The translations under genes were made by a program, and so were the position numbers. The notes beneath the pieces are model-generated. The model saw nothing but the letters and a program-made list of their open reading frames with translations, was not told where the DNA came from and did not search any database. Of a stretch of DNA of 11,554 nt, positions 1-5,277 are shown piece after piece. Within the stretch, counting starts at the first letter, position 1, and every line of letters starts with the position of its first letter. Source of the stretch: an uncultured Clostridia bacterium (GTDB taxonomy: Bacteria; Bacillota; Clostridia; UBA1381); NCBI GenBank assembly GCA_910578235.1, contig CAJTPP010000045.1:1499-13052 (forward strand). The letters run 5' to 3'.

Positions 1-488
1 AGACCGCTGCCAAGCTGATTGGCTGACACCGATAAATATAAATTCTCTGTGCTGTTCGTACCGAACATTCTATAAAATCTTTCCTGCAATCTGCGGTAAT
101 CATCTTCAAGAGCAAGATATAACACCGCGCCTTTTTTGACTTCATATCCCCAAAGCTCTGTCCCTGTGCTGACATGATACGCAAGCTGCGCCATCAAAAA
201 ACTCTTTCCAATCTTAGGTGCGCCTACAAATAAATAGGTTCCTGGATAGAGTAAGCCGTCTATTATCGGCGGCTTGCTCTGATACACATTATCATACAAT
301 TTGCTCATAGGTACAGTTTTCAGATAATACGGATTTATACTATTCAGCATTTCCTGACGGATATATTCGTCATAGCTATTGCTTTCTGTCGAATTATCTG
401 GTATAATATCATCAGTGTTAATCACATTCGGCTGTCTTTCATCTGCTCCAACAGATGTTTTCAAGACAGTCGTATTTTTATTTGTCAT
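1..488 (-). CDS. RepA-like AAA family ATPase (partial, N-terminal part)
   Basis: This frame starts at 488 on the minus strand and is still open at the window's left edge, giving about 162 residues. The first 60 residues are polar and look linker-like. They are followed by a P-loop, GAPKIGKS (residues 89-96, Walker A), and a hydrophobic strand ending in acidic residues, VLYLALEDD (122-130, Walker B). This arrangement is typical of the AAA_25/RepA hexameric helicase family of plasmids and integrative elements, which unwinds DNA for replication or assists element maintenance. The start overlaps the end of the upstream MobC-like gene by 11 bp, implying translational coupling in the xis-int-mobC-ATPase operon. 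The C-terminal part, including any arginine finger, is outside the window, so the helicase assignment is by family resemblance only. A primase or other RecA-like ATPase role is possible. Confidence 0.72.
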   Translation of the reverse strand, partial: MTNKNTTVLKTSVGADERQPNVINTDDIIPDNSTESNSYDEYIRQEMLNSINPYYLKTVPMSKLYDNVYQSKPPIIDGLLYPGTYLFVGAPKIGKSFLMAQLAYHVSTGTELWGYEVKKGAVLYLALEDDYRRLQERFYRMFGTNSTENLYLSVSANQLGSG

Positions 489-810
489 TATTACCACACT
501 CCAATCCATTGTAAGTTTTTGCGACAAGTTCAAGTATATCAAGAAATTCATCACTGATTTCTGAACATCTTTCTATTCGCCGCAGTTCTGTTAAAATCTC
601 TGACATTTGATTACGCAAAGCCTTGAATACTCTCGGATTGCCCTGAACAATAACATCATGCTCCGACAAGCGTTTTATTATATAATCCTGCTTGTTAAGC
701 CCTGACAGCTTCACACGTCTGTTTAAGTCCTCACTTTCTTCCGGCGATACTCTGAATGAAACGATTACATTTCTCCATCTGTTCTTTTTGTCAAGATTTT
801 TTGCTGACAT
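478..810 (-). CDS. MobC-like ribbon-helix-helix mobilisation protein
   Basis: A small basic protein of 110 residues. The segment VIVSFRVSPEESEDLNRRV followed by SGLNKQDYIIKRL resembles the ribbon-helix-helix plus helical region of MobC-type relaxosome accessory proteins found in Firmicutes mobile elements; these bind oriT DNA and help the relaxase. An in-frame ATG lies nine bases further upstream (817-819), but AGGAG directly abuts that codon. The ATG at 808-810 is nine bases from AGGAG, so I chose 810 as the start. The gene overlaps the integrase stop by about 20 bp and the ATPase start by 11 bp. No relaxase is visible in the window; if this is a true MobC, the relaxase should lie to the left. 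A plain RHH transcription factor is the main alternative. Confidence 0.6.
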   Translation of the reverse strand: MSAKNLDKKNRWRNVIVSFRVSPEESEDLNRRVKLSGLNKQDYIIKRLSEHDVIVQGNPRVFKALRNQMSEILTELRRIERCSEISDEFLDILELVAKTYNGLECGNNDK

Positions 811-1888
811 TTTCTTCATCTCCTATTCTAATATGATTTAATTTATCTGCCATTTCCGTTTGAGTTGTGGGAAACAGGTGAGCGTAACGGTATGTAATAT
901 CTATGCTTTCGTGTCCAACTCGGTCAGCGATTGCAACCGCTGAAAATCCCATTTCAATTAAAAGCGATATATGAGAATGACGCAGGTCGTGTATTCTGAT
1001 ACGTTTTACTCCTGATGCTTTTGTACCTCGTTTCATTTCGTTATATAAATAGCTTTTTGTTACTTCAAACAACCTGTCATTCGGTTCTGCTTCATATAAC
1101 AGATTTATATATTCATGTATTTCTTCAACCAGAAAATCAGGCATTTTTATAATTCTGTTGCTCTTTGGTGTTTTCGGCTCTGTTATAACATCTCTGCCTT
1201 TTAACCGCTGATAGGATTTTGAAATTGACAATGTGCCTTTTTCAAAGTCAAAATCTGATGGCGTTAGTGCAAGCAGTTCGCCCTCACGAATACCGCACCA
1301 ATACAGAATTTCAAAAGCATAGTACGACATAGGCTTATCCATCATAGCTTCTGAAAACTTTTCGTATTCTTCCTGTGTCCAAAATTGCATTTCTCTGCTC
1401 TTTTCCTTACCCATATTGCCGACCTTTGCGGCAGGATTAGACGATAAACCATAAAATCTTACTGCATGATTGAAGATTGCGCTAAGCTGATTATGCAAGG
1501 TTTTCAGATAAACAGGTGAATACGGCTTTCCGCTATGTTTTGCGTTCATCATTTCATTTTGCCATACAATAATATCTTTCGGACAAATATCGCACATCTT
1601 TTTGTTTTTGAAATAGGGCAGTATCTTTGTCCGCATAATATGCTCCTTTGTATGCCAAGTATTTTCTTTGATACGCATTTTCATATCTTCCGAATAAGTC
1701 TGTGCAAAACTTTCAAATGTCATATCCAAATCCGATTTTGCTTTATTAAGCTGCTCGCGCTCCCACGCCTGTGCTTCACGCTTAGTAGCAAAACCTCGTT
1801 TCTGCGATTGCTTGCGTTCACCTTTCCAATCGGTATAACGATATATGGCTCGCCATGTATTTGTTTTTGAGTCCTTATATACCGGCAT
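791..1888 (-). CDS. int: Tyrosine recombinase / integrase of the mobile element
   Basis: A 365-residue site-specific recombinase of the Tn916/phage integrase type. Residues about 2-50 form an AP2-like arm-binding domain (YKDSKTNTWRAIYRY). Residues about 55-160 are the SAM-like core-binding domain, and 170-350 the catalytic domain. Catalytic residues, numbered from the chosen start, are Arg201 (in CGIREGELLAL), Lys239 (EPKTPKS), His300 and Arg303 (RIHDLRHSH), His326 (VGHES) and the nucleophile Tyr335 (TYRYAHLF). The set is complete, so the enzyme should be active. The frame is open for seven more codons upstream, but GGAGGT is seven bases from the ATG at 1886-1888, which decides the start. It overlaps the excisionase-like gene by 14 bp. 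The protein is expected to insert and, with the excisionase, remove the element. Confidence 0.95.
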   Translation of the reverse strand: MPVYKDSKTNTWRAIYRYTDWKGERKQSQKRGFATKREAQAWEREQLNKAKSDLDMTFESFAQTYSEDMKMRIKENTWHTKEHIMRTKILPYFKNKKMCDICPKDIIVWQNEMMNAKHSGKPYSPVYLKTLHNQLSAIFNHAVRFYGLSSNPAAKVGNMGKEKSREMQFWTQEEYEKFSEAMMDKPMSYYAFEILYWCGIREGELLALTPSDFDFEKGTLSISKSYQRLKGRDVITEPKTPKSNRIIKMPDFLVEEIHEYINLLYEAEPNDRLFEVTKSYLYNEMKRGTKASGVKRIRIHDLRHSHISLLIEMGFSAVAIADRVGHESIDITYRYAHLFPTTQTEMADKLNHIRIGDEENVSKKS

Positions 1889-2078
1889 TTGTACCACCTC
1901 CATCATCAAAGCACAGCTTTTTCAAAAAATAGTTCCTGTTTACCTTTCCGGCAATCGTGAGTTTGCCCATCTTTCTCAATTCAGCATTGAGTTCTCTCAT
2001 TATTTTGTATGCGTGGGATTTTGAAATGCCTAATTCTTCAGCAACATCATCTGCTGTCATAAATTTGTTATTTACCAT
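1875..2078 (-). CDS. xis: Excisionase-like MerR/winged-helix DNA-binding protein
   Basis: A 67-residue protein. Residues 7-30 (MTADDVAEELGISKSHAYKI) are a typical helix-turn-helix of the MerR/excisionase type, followed by a helix (RELNAELRKMG) and a basic wing (KVNRNYFLKK). Small proteins of this form encoded just upstream of a tyrosine integrase act as recombination directionality factors: they bend attachment-site DNA to favour excision, and often regulate transcription. AGAAGG lies six to seven bases before the ATG. The gene is first in the leftward operon and overlaps int by 14 bp. The name rests on position and fold, not on a residue-level match to a characterised Xis. Confidence 0.8.
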   Translation of the reverse strand: MVNNKFMTADDVAEELGISKSHAYKIMRELNAELRKMGKLTIAGKVNRNYFLKKLCFDDGGGTNAGI

Positions 2079-2263
2079 TTTATACCTTCTTTCTATAATA
2101 ATGTTTATTTTCGCCGTTCTATCCGATACAGTTTCCTGACAGGCAACCTTGCTTGGCGCTGTGCCGTTTTGTTATATAACAAACGCTCGCTCGTTCTTAC
2201 GAGGTCTTGGCGTGATATATCTGCTCGGACGGTCATTCGATTTTAAACTTATTTGTTTAAGTT
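2079..2263 (-). promoter_or_regulatory. Long untranslated leader of the xis-int operon with inverted and direct repeats
   Basis: About 185 nt separate the expected transcription start from xis. No ORF with a ribosome binding site is visible here. The stretch 2140-2240 is clearly more GC-rich than its surroundings. It holds a perfect 16-bp palindrome (2168-2183, TTTGTTATATAACAAA), a 5-bp stem with a 4-nt loop (2190-2203) and the direct repeat CTTGGCG at 2152-2158 and 2206-2212, flanking the two palindromes. This could be a structured mRNA leader, an Xis or integrase binding region, or an oriT-like site for the MobC-type protein. The sequence alone does not decide. Confidence 0.4.
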
Positions 2264-2368
2264 TATTTGTATTATACTAAACATTTATGTTTATGTCAAG
2301 AGCTTTTATTGCAAAAATTAAACTTTTTTGTTTATATTATCTTGACAAGCACTAAACATATATGTTAT
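2244..2368. repeat. Four 16-bp palindromic operators in the divergent control region
   Basis: Four copies fit TAAAC-N6-TGTTTA: TAAACTTATTTGTTTA (2244-2259), TAAACATTTATGTTTA (2278-2293), TAAACTTTTTTGTTTA (2319-2334) and TAAACATATATGTTAT (2353-2368, last three bases off consensus). Centre-to-centre spacings are 34, 41 and 34 bp. The second and fourth copies lie in the spacers of the leftward and rightward promoters. By analogy with phage switches the binder is most likely the adjacent XRE protein, though this is an inference. Confidence 0.8.
2271..2299 (-). promoter_or_regulatory. Leftward promoter of the xis-int-mobC operon
   Basis: On the minus strand a perfect TTGACA (2299 to 2294) is followed after exactly 17 bases by a perfect TATAAT (2276 to 2271). 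The spacer is almost entirely filled by a 16-bp palindrome (2278-2293). A bound repressor would therefore exclude RNA polymerase. The predicted start is near 2264. Confidence 0.85.
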
Positions 2369-2371
2369 ACT
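2342..2371 (+). promoter_or_regulatory. Rightward promoter of the XRE repressor gene
   Basis: TTGACA (2342-2347) is followed by TATACT (2366-2371, spacer 18) or, one base earlier, TTATAC (2365-2370, spacer 17). A palindrome at 2353-2368 occupies the spacer and overlaps the -10 box, as expected for autorepression. The transcription start is predicted near 2378, giving a short leader with AAAGGTG before the ATG at 2401. Confidence 0.8.
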
Positions 2372-2400
2372 GATTACAATATATAAACAAAGGTGATTTT

Positions 2401-2928
2401 ATGGCTATTGGAGAAAGAATACGGTTTATACGCAATCTGCGTGGTATGACGCAGAAATGGTTAGGTCTTGCAGTCGGTTTTCCTGAAAGGGCAGCAGATG
2501 TCCGTATGGCTCAATATGAGGCAGGGACAAGAAAACCCAAAGAGAATTTAGTTAATGACCTTGCAAGGGTATTAGAGGTTTCTCCGTCAGCCTTAGATGT
2601 TCCTAATATTGAAAGCTATGTAGGCTTAATGCACACTCTGTTTGCATTAGAGGATTTATATGGTCTTAATATCGGAAACATAAACGGAGAAGTTTGTTTG
2701 CGATTAAGCAAGTCCAATAGTACAGCTTTTTCATCTATGTTTGATATGTTCTCCGCATGGGAGGAAGAAGCTACAAAACTCCGAAAGGGCGAAATCACCA
2801 AAGAGGAGTATGACCAATGGCGATATAATTATCCTAAATTTGATACTTCTGATAAGTGGCACAAAATAATCCCTTCACAAGAACTTAGTGATATGCTTGT
2901 TAATGACTTTGAAAAATCTAAAAAGTGA
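2401..2928 (+). CDS. XRE-family (HTH_3) repressor of the mobile element
   Basis: A 175-residue protein. Residues about 5-65 form a Cro/C1-type helix-turn-helix: GERIRFIRNLRGMTQ, then a recognition region with the extended insertion GFPERAADVRMAQYEAG common in mobile-element repressors, then a fourth helix ending ARVLEVSPSAL. Residues 70-175 show no protease (LexA or CI-like Ser/Lys) motif and no metallopeptidase HExxH motif. The tail is acidic and aromatic and I do not recognise it, so induction by RecA-type self-cleavage is not supported. AAAGGTG precedes the ATG by about five bases. It diverges from xis-int across four palindromic operators, so a role in keeping the element quiescent is likely. 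The inducing signal is unknown. Confidence 0.85.
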   Translation: MAIGERIRFIRNLRGMTQKWLGLAVGFPERAADVRMAQYEAGTRKPKENLVNDLARVLEVSPSALDVPNIESYVGLMHTLFALEDLYGLNIGNINGEVCLRLSKSNSTAFSSMFDMFSAWEEEATKLRKGEITKEEYDQWRYNYPKFDTSDKWHKIIPSQELSDMLVNDFEKSKK

Positions 2929-2937
2929 TTTTTCAAA
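2908..2937 (+). terminator. Possible weak terminator at the end of the XRE gene
   Basis: An 11-bp perfect inverted repeat (2908-2918 and 2927-2937, TTTGAAAAATC) with an 8-nt loop overlaps the stop codon. It is AT-rich and has no clean T-run after it, so termination would be weak or partial. Confidence 0.35.
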
Positions 2938-3063
2938 CTTATATATTTTAATTTGTTGGTTATGTTTGTACTTATAATTCTCTATATAGGTATCCCAGTT
3001 GACATAGTAGCCTTATTTATATCGTTAGTGCAATTACTTGTGATGTTGAAAGGAGAATTGTCA

Positions 3064-3138
3064 ATGGAAAGCTTTAAATACAAGGTGGTAAGTGGTGCGC
3101 GCGGGGTGTCCAAATGTATACTGCGGATAACGATATAG
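3064..3138 (+). CDS. Possible 24-residue peptide ORF with strong ribosome binding site
   Basis: AAAGGAG (3049-3055) is placed eight bases before an ATG at 3064, a better ribosome binding site than most in the window. The frame encodes 24 residues, starting MESFKYKVVSGARG, and stops at TAG (3136-3138). The upstream in-frame extension to 2953 would add a hydrophobic segment but has only a TTG start and no Shine-Dalgarno, so I do not support it. The last 36 bases overlap the tRNA-like element. It may be a leader peptide, or the stub of a gene cut off by insertion or deletion at the element boundary. I do not recognise the sequence. Confidence 0.3.
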   Translation: MESFKYKVVSGARGVSKCILRITI

Positions 3139-3197
3139 AGATAGGTACAGCATTTAACAAGCGCCATGAAGAGGTTCAATTCCTCCGCACTCCACCA
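3103..3197 (+). ncRNA. tRNA/tmRNA-like 3' end: acceptor stem, T-arm and CCA
   Basis: The segment ends in GAGG-TTCAATT-CCTC (3171-3185), a canonical 7-nt T-loop on a 4-bp stem, then C, then GCACTCC-ACCA. GGGGTGT (3103-3109) can pair with GCACTCC (3187-3193) over all seven positions, including a G3-U70 wobble, the AlaRS identity element of tmRNA and tRNA-Ala. Normal D and anticodon arms are absent. The 60-nt middle can form only a long imperfect hairpin (AAATG at 3112-3116 with CATTT at 3151-3155). A strong terminator starts immediately after CCA. Two readings are possible. It may be the 3' remnant of an ssrA (tmRNA) or tRNA-Ala gene left as an attachment site, in which case the 5' pairing is chance. 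Alternatively it is a small tRNA-like RNA carried by the element. It is not a complete standard tRNA or tmRNA. Confidence 0.4.
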
Positions 3198-3241
3198 AAA
3201 AAGAGCTAACCGATTACAAAAATCAGTTAGCTCTTTTTTTT
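3197..3241. terminator. Strong bidirectional intrinsic terminator
   Basis: The stem GAGCTAAC (3203-3210) pairs with GTTAGCTC (3226-3233). It is extended by GATT/AATC after one C-A mismatch, around an ACAAA loop. An A-run precedes it (3197-3202) and a T-run follows (3234-3241), so it has a U-tract on both strands. It can end the rightward tRNA-like transcript and the leftward guaA transcript, whose stop codon is about 90 bp away. Confidence 0.85.
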
Positions 3242-3255
3242 ATGAATAATTCGAA

Positions 3256-3326
3256 TGTTGCCAAAGTGTTGCCATTTTCAGTATCACACTTTCAAAAACG
3301 GCTTACCTATGCGGTTTGCAACACTT
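3256..3326. repeat. Phased direct repeats and inverted copy beside guaA (candidate integrase arm sites)
   Basis: TGTTGCCA occurs at 3256-3263 and again at 3267-3274, exactly 11 bp apart, so on the same face of the helix. The overlapping AAGTGTTGC (3264-3272) has a perfect inverted copy, GCAACACTT, at 3318-3326, seven bases from the guaA stop codon. Short phased repeats flanking a core site are how tyrosine integrases with an N-terminal arm-binding domain recognise their DNA. This supports an attachment site at the 3' end of guaA, by inference. Confidence 0.45.
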
Positions 3327-3355
3327 CAAGCGTTATTCCCACTCAATGGTTGCAG
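3327..3355. other. Candidate attachment core at the 3' end of guaA
   Basis: The last codons of guaA (TIEWE-stop) are a known insertion hotspot for genomic islands and conjugative elements that keep the gene's C-terminus intact. Here guaA is intact, mobile-element DNA lies on its 3' side, and repeat motifs suited to integrase binding abut it. The matching second copy would be outside the window to the left. The competing candidate is the tmRNA-like end at 3171-3197. Confidence 0.4.
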
Positions 3356-4865
3356 GTGGTTTTGATGTAATATCGTACACAAGTCTATTAACGTGTTTTA
3401 CCTCATTGACAATTCTATTTGACACTTTTTCAAGTACATCATACGGTATGCGAGCCCAATCAGCAGTCATGAAGTCAGTAGTTGTAACCGCTCGCAACGC
3501 AAGTGTATAATCATATGTTCTGCCGTCACCCATAACACCGACACTGCGCATATCAGTAATTACCGCAAAATACTGATTTATATTTCTGTCAAGTCCTGCG
3601 CTTGCAACTTCCTCACGGAAAATTGCATCAGCATCACGAAGTATGGTAAGTTTGTCCTCGGTTATCTCACCAATAACTCTTACCGCAAGCCCCGGTCCCG
3701 GAAAAGGCTGACGCCACACAAATTTTTCAGGAAGTCCGAGTTCCATACCTAGTTGACGTACCTCATCTTTAAACAAATCACGAAGCGGTTCAACTATTTC
3801 CTTAAAATCAACATGCTCCGGCAGACCGCCCACATTATGGTGACTCTTTATTACAGCCGCGTCACCTGCACCGCTCTCTATTACATCAGGATAAATTGTT
3901 CCCTGCACAAGAAAATCGACCGTACCGATTTTTTTAGCCTCCGCCTCAAACACGCGGATAAATTCCTCACCAATTATTTTACGTTTCTTTTCGGGTTCTG
4001 TAACTCCCACAAGCTTACCCAAAAATCTCTCCTGCGCATTTGCACGGACAAGGTTAATATCAAACTGATTTCTAAAAAGACTCTCTACTTCATCACCTTC
4101 ATTTTTACGAAGAAGCCCATTATCCACAAATACGCATGTAAGCTGCTTCCCCACTGCCTTATGCAACATGACCGCGGCAACAGAGCTATCCACGCCACCA
4201 GACAGAGCGCAAAGCACCTTACCGTCTCCGATTTTTTCACGAAGTGACTGTATCGACTTTTCCGCAAATTCTGACATTAGCCAATCACCTTTACAGCCGC
4301 AAACATTAAACAGAAAATTCCTTAACATCTGCTGTCCCTGGACAGAATGATTTACTTCCGGGTGAAATTGCACAGCATACAGTTTCTTTTCTTTATTTTC
4401 ATACGCCGCGCACGGGCAGTCTTTTGAATACGCGGTAATTTCAAAGTCCTCCGGTATTTTATCTATGTAATCAGTATGGCTCATCCATACAACAGTATTC
4501 TTATCCACGCCATCAAAAAGCAGACTATTTGATGTTGTGATTTCTATTTTTCCAAACTCGCTGACAGGAGCAGACTCGACATTCCCCCCCAAAGAATATG
4601 CCATAAGCTGAGAACCGTAACAAATACCTAAAATGGGAATGCCCAGTTCGAAAATCTCCTTATCATAATGAGGCGATTTTTCATCATACACACTGTTTGG
4701 TCCGCCTGTAAATATTATACCAACAGGGTTCTTTTCCTTTATTTTTTCAATAGGATTTTTATATGACATAACCTCACAATACACATTACATTCACGCACT
4801 CTGCGCGCTATAAGCTGATTGTACTGTCCTCCGAAGTCAAGCACTATTACCGTTTCATTCCGCAT
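3333..4865 (-). CDS. guaA: GMP synthase (glutamine-hydrolysing)
   Basis: A cytoplasmic enzyme that converts XMP to GMP using ATP and ammonia from glutamine, the last step of guanine nucleotide synthesis. It has 510 residues, normal for the family. Residues 1-190 are a class I glutamine amidotransferase with nucleophile Cys82 (GICYGSQ) and His168/Glu170 (QFHPE). Residues from about 195 form the ATP pyrophosphatase domain with the PP-loop SGGVDSS (222-228). The C-terminal dimerisation domain ends in the family's conserved TIEWE. GGAGG lies seven bases before the ATG. It stands alone on the minus strand and diverges from glnN. The 24-nt leader leaves no room for a purine riboswitch. Nothing is missing despite the mobile element at its 3' end. 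Confidence 0.98.
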   Translation of the reverse strand: MRNETVIVLDFGGQYNQLIARRVRECNVYCEVMSYKNPIEKIKEKNPVGIIFTGGPNSVYDEKSPHYDKEIFELGIPILGICYGSQLMAYSLGGNVESAPVSEFGKIEITTSNSLLFDGVDKNTVVWMSHTDYIDKIPEDFEITAYSKDCPCAAYENKEKKLYAVQFHPEVNHSVQGQQMLRNFLFNVCGCKGDWLMSEFAEKSIQSLREKIGDGKVLCALSGGVDSSVAAVMLHKAVGKQLTCVFVDNGLLRKNEGDEVESLFRNQFDINLVRANAQERFLGKLVGVTEPEKKRKIIGEEFIRVFEAEAKKIGTVDFLVQGTIYPDVIESGAGDAAVIKSHHNVGGLPEHVDFKEIVEPLRDLFKDEVRQLGMELGLPEKFVWRQPFPGPGLAVRVIGEITEDKLTILRDADAIFREEVASAGLDRNINQYFAVITDMRSVGVMGDGRTYDYTLALRAVTTTDFMTADWARIPYDVLEKVSNRIVNEVKHVNRLVYDITSKPPATIEWE

Positions 4866-4895
4866 AGTTTTTCCTCCATAATAAATAGTGAGTTT

Positions 4896-4924
4896 ATTAT
4901 AACATTTTTCTACAAGGTTTGCAA
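4896..4924 (-). promoter_or_regulatory. guaA promoter
   Basis: On the minus strand TTGCAA (4924 to 4919) is followed after 17 bases by TATAAT (4901 to 4896). Transcription would start near 4889, giving a leader of about 24 nt with the GGAGG ribosome binding site. Confidence 0.7.
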
Positions 4925-5108
4925 TAGATTACATGCTAATTATTATATAAATTCTTTTGTATTCACATAAAAATTTTAATACATAATTTATCGGCATAAC
5001 AGCGGGCACAATCCATCAGATTTTCTGAATATAACGAAGCAAAACTCCACTGCACAAATTGCATAATTATATTTTTGTTATTCCTTTCTAAATTTTACAA
5101 CTTGTATA
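4925..5108. other. AT-rich gap between the guaA and glnN promoters
   Basis: No ORF with a ribosome binding site, no RNA gene and no convincing repeat is seen here. It presumably carries only upstream promoter sequence for the two divergent genes. Confidence 0.5.
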
Positions 5109-5136
5109 TTGACAAAATGATAATTAGTGATATAAT
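5109..5136 (+). promoter_or_regulatory. glnN promoter
   Basis: TTGACA (5109-5114) and TATAAT (5131-5136), both perfect, are separated by 16 bases. The predicted start near 5143 gives a leader of about 135 nt that contains an attenuator. Confidence 0.75.
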
Positions 5137-5144
5137 TATTGTAT

Positions 5145-5187
5145 GATTTTGAATAAACAATTCAATAGCTGATTTTGATAAGACAAA
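5145..5187 (+). promoter_or_regulatory. Tandem leader repeats, candidate antiterminator hairpins of glnN
   Basis: GATTTTGAATAAACAA (5145-5160) and GATTTTGATAAGACAA (5171-5186) match at 13 of 16 positions and start 26 nt apart. Each can fold with TTG pairing to CAA around a six-base loop beginning with A (AATAAA and ATAAGA). The second stem extends to TTTTG/CAAAG. The 3' side of the second hairpin (CAAAG) overlaps the 5' arm of the following terminator, so the two structures exclude each other. That geometry is the one known for ANTAR-protein antitermination leaders. The loops lack the usual G at position 4, and the first repeat can also form a stronger TTGAAT/ATTCAA stem, so the match is imperfect. 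Confidence 0.45.
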
Positions 5188-5225
5188 GGTGTTTTATATT
5201 GCGGAGATATAATTCACCTTTTTTT
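5185..5225 (+). terminator. Intrinsic terminator (attenuator) in the glnN leader
   Basis: AAAGGTG (5185-5191) pairs with CACCTTT (5215-5221). After a TT/TT internal loop, TTATAT (5194-5199) pairs with ATATAA (5207-5212). A run of seven T follows CACC. It sits between the promoter and the start codon with no gene ending upstream on this strand, so it must act on glnN itself. Confidence 0.75.
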
Positions 5226-5277
5226 CATAAATGTTAAGAAATTAGCTCAATCTAACAAATTTAGGAGGTATTGCACA

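Noticed and set aside
1535..1870. 111-codon plus-strand ORF inside int
   Set aside because: It is antisense to a complete, motif-rich integrase and has no ribosome binding site or recognisable domain.
2953..3063. Hydrophobic N-terminal extension of the short ORF at 3064
   Set aside because: It starts only at TTG without a Shine-Dalgarno sequence; the in-frame ATG at 3064 has a far better one.
3103..3197. Complete tmRNA or ordinary tRNA gene
   Set aside because: It is too short for tmRNA, lacks the GGNTTCGAC-like 5' region and tag frame, and has no D-arm or anticodon arm.
3753..4247. 164-codon plus-strand ORF inside guaA
   Set aside because: It is a frame shadow of guaA; composition and lack of a ribosome binding site argue against a gene.
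4866..4895. Purine riboswitch in the guaA leader
   Set aside because: The promoter leaves only about 24 nt before the start codon, too short for a purine aptamer.
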